From: Chloroflexota bacterium
GTDB taxonomy: Bacteria; Chloroflexota; Anaerolineae; J102
DNA: 7,503 nt
NCBI GenBank assembly: GCA_024276255.1
Contig: JAJRXO010000044.1
Location: forward strand, 1-7,503
Direction: 5' to 3'
Positions 5,482 to 7,503 of this stretch are shown here, one piece after another. Numbering within the stretch: position 1 is the stretch's first letter; each line of letters begins with the position of its first letter. Below the pieces are notes generated by a model. The model searched no databases. It saw only the letters and a list, made by a program, of their open reading frames with translations, and had not been told where the DNA came from. A program made the translations under genes and the position numbers.

Positions 5482-7503
5482 ATGCCCATCCATCTCACTA
5501 TCAATGGTAAACACGTCACCGCTCCCGAAGGCGCTACGATCCTGGAAGCAGCCCGCGCCAATGGCATCGATATCCCCACCCTTTGCCATCATCCTGACCT
5601 CAGCAATATCGGCGCCTGTCGTATGTGTGTGGTGTCGGTAGAAAAAGCGCGGGGCGTGCAGACAGCCTGCACCACGCCCGCGGCCGAGGGCATGGTCGTC
5701 AATACCATGAGCCCAGAGGCCATCGAAACACGTAAATTCGTTCTGGAAATGCTGCTCACCGATCATCCCAACGACTGCATGACCTGCGAAGTGAACGGTG
5801 ATTGTGAGCTGCAAGACCTGGTGTACGATTATAATGTCAAATGGCCGGAGCACAACGGCAAACGCCATCAATACGAAATCGATCCGGATCCCAACCCCTT
5901 TATTTTCATCGATCGTAACAAATGCATCCTCTGCGCGCGCTGCATCCGCGCCTGCGATGAAATTCAGAATCGCAGTGTATGGAATTTTGCCAATCGCGGC
6001 TTCGAAACGAAGCTCGTCGCCGGTGCAGACCAGCTCCTGTTGGACGCCTATTGCGAAAGCTGCGGCCAGTGTGTGGCCTATTGCCCGGTAGGCGCCCTGT
6101 TCGACAAGATGAGCCTGGGCAAGGGCCGCATCATGCAGGTGAAAAAGGTGCGTACGACATGCAGCTACTGCGGCGTGGGCTGCAATTTCGACCTGAATAT
6201 CCGCAATGGCCAGATCGTACGCGTCACCAGCGCCCCCGATGCGCCCGTCAATGGCATGGCGTTATGCGTAAAGGGCCGTTACGGCTACGACTACGTGCAC
6301 CATCCCGATCGCCTCACCCGGCCCATGGTGCGTGCCAAATGGCTGGATGCGGATACCGTGGCCGAACAGGTGAAAAGCGGTCAGTGGGCGTTATTCACCG
6401 AAGCCCAACAACGTCGCGCCAGTCTCAGCTATCGCCGTACATCGGGTAACGGCAAATCCCCAGCCCAGGATTCGCAATCCGAGATTACCCCCGACACATT
6501 CGTGAAAACCGATTGGGATACCGCCCTTGATGTGGTGGCACGCAAGTTCACCCAGGTGAAAAAAGACCACGGCGGCGATGCCTTCGCCCTGCTGGCCTCG
6601 GCCAAATGCACCAACGAAGAAAACTTTATCTTCAACAAGTTCACCCGGCAGATGCTGGCAACGCACAGCATCGACCACTGCGCCCGGTTGTGACACTCGG
6701 CCACAGTCACCGGTCTGGTGACTTCCTTCGGCAGCGGTGCCATGACCAACTCCATCGCCGACATCACAGAAGATAGCCAGTGCATCTTCATCATCGGCTC
6801 CAATACCACCGAAAATCACCCCGTGATCGGCGCCAAAATCCGCCGCGCCAAACGGCATCGCGGGGTCAAACTCATCGTGGCCGATCCCCGACGCATTGAT
6901 ATCGCCGACTACGCAGATCTGCATCTGCGCCAGAAACCGGGCACCGACGTTGCCCTGCTCAATGGCCTCATGCACGTCATCCTGCGCGAAGGCTGGCAGG
7001 ATGATGAATTCATAGAACAGCGCACCGAAGGTTTTGCAGAGCTGAAAGCGATCGTTGAAAAATATACGCCTGAAGTGACCAGCGAAATCACCGGCGTGCC
7101 GGCCGCAGACATCGAGCTGGCGGCCCGCATGATGGCGGAGAACCGCCCCGGCACCCTGCTCTATGCCATGGGCATCACGCAACACACCACGGGTGTAGCC
7201 AATGTGATGAGTTGCGCCAACCTGCAGATGCTCTTGGGCAATATGGGCAAGCGCGGGGGCGGCGTTAACCCGCTGCGCGGGCAGAACAATGTGCAGGGCG
7301 CCTGCGATATGGGCAGTCTGCCCAATGTGTATCCGGGCTATCAAAAGGTGACGGATCCGCGGGTACGCGCCAAATTCGAAATGGCCTGGGGAGTCTCCCA
7401 GCCCGATCAGGTTGGTCTGACCGTCACCGAAATGCTGCAAGCAGCCGAAGAAGGCCGGGTGCACTGCCTGTACATCATCGGCGAAAACCCCATGACCAGT
7501 GAT
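5482..7503 (+). CDS. fdhF: Selenocysteine formate dehydrogenase alpha subunit with NuoG-like N-terminus (3' partial)
   Basis: This catalytic subunit interconverts formate and CO2 at a Mo- or W-bis-pyranopterin centre; it is often named FdhA. The 674 residues in the window read through one in-frame TGA as Sec404. Order of sites: [2Fe-2S] C35, C46, C49, C63; His-ligated [4Fe-4S] H95, C99, C102, C108; two [4Fe-4S] sites C148/151/154/158 and C191/194/197/201; the cofactor-proximal [4Fe-4S] C227, C230, C234, C262 followed by K264. K264, Sec404-His405 and Arg599 (in [11 protein letters not shown]) correspond to catalytic K44, U140-H141 and R333 of E. coli FdhF. Residues about 285-341 form an unusually long, polar linker. 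No Tat signal is present, so it is cytoplasmic. By comparison with family lengths, roughly 200 or more residues, including the C-terminal molybdopterin-dinucleotide-binding domain, lie beyond the window. A conventional gene call would stop at 6693, giving a false 403-residue protein. Confidence 0.95.
6691..6693 (+). other. In-frame TGA read as selenocysteine (Sec404)
   Basis: The TGA follows DHCARL and precedes HSATVTGL, exactly where the family has the metal-ligating Cys or Sec (compare CRVU-HGPSVAGL in E. coli FdhF). The same frame stays open for 270 more codons to the window end and carries unmistakable family sequence such as [17 protein letters not shown] true stop would remove the catalytic residue and most of the active-site domain. 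Confidence 0.95.
6705..6723 (+). promoter_or_regulatory. Bacterial SECIS hairpin directing Sec insertion
   Basis: AGTCACC (6705-6711) and GGTGACT (6717-6723) form a perfect 7-bp stem around a GGTCT loop (6712-6716). The loop starts at the seventh codon after the TGA. From what I know of E. coli fdhF, its SECIS has the same GGUCU in the loop at the same codon distance, and the loop G and U contact SelB. The U at position 17 (counting the U of UGA as 1), bulged in E. coli, is present at 6707 but can pair with A6721 in the simplest fold. The hairpin lies within the coding sequence, as bacterial SECIS elements do. Confidence 0.88.

Noticed and set aside
6391..7464. 357-codon open frame on the minus strand inside the formate dehydrogenase gene
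   Set aside because: It is antisense to well-conserved catalytic-domain sequence and its translation resembles no protein family. Its length only reflects the scarcity of the sense codons that would create antisense stops.
6694..7503. A separate downstream gene, or a pseudogene fragment, beginning after the TGA at 6691
   Set aside because: There is no ribosome site or convincing start just after the TGA, the frame is unchanged, the conserved sequence is continuous across it, and a SECIS hairpin follows. Selenocysteine readthrough explains it.

Overview
The window is a GC-rich bacterial chromosome segment with all genes on the + strand: a replication-restart gene (priA) followed by a three-gene operon for a soluble NAD-linked, molybdenum- or tungsten-dependent formate dehydrogenase. 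No mobile element, CRISPR array, tRNA or rRNA is visible. The Chloroflexota-like flavour of the PriA helicase motifs and the acetogen/anaerobe-like subunit architecture suggest an anaerobic or facultative bacterium, possibly an Anaerolineae/Caldilineae-type chloroflexote. This taxonomic guess is weak and comes from pattern recognition only.

Layout: 2-2752 priA, whose 5' end touches the window edge; 2753-2993 a relatively AT-rich intergenic region holding an imperfect direct repeat, a perfect 6+6 bp palindrome overlapping a possible -10 box, and a weak hairpin plus T-tract; 2994-3479 a NuoE-family [2Fe-2S] subunit; 3519-5432 a NuoF-family flavoprotein with extra iron-sulfur modules at both ends; 5482-7503 (continuing past the window) the formate dehydrogenase catalytic subunit fused to a NuoG-like iron-sulfur N-terminus. 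The last three genes are 39 and 49 bases apart, each with a Shine-Dalgarno sequence, and form one operon.

The central observation is that the catalytic subunit does not end at the TGA at 6691-6693. That TGA sits exactly at the catalytic Cys/Sec position of the family, the same frame continues with strong formate dehydrogenase sequence to the window end, and a perfect 7-bp hairpin with a GGTCT loop follows at the same codon spacing as the E. coli fdhF SECIS element. The gene therefore encodes a selenoprotein (Sec404), and a conventional gene caller would split or truncate it.

Functionally, formate would be oxidised at the Sec/bis-pyranopterin centre of the catalytic subunit. Electrons would pass along its iron-sulfur chain to the NuoE/NuoF-like pair, where FMN reduces NAD+ (or the reverse, CO2 reduction). 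The extra ferredoxin-type module on the NuoF-like subunit resembles that of electron-bifurcating Hyd/Hyl enzymes, so a ferredoxin link is possible but unproven. I see a well-formed known enzyme type with several atypical details, not a clearly new system.
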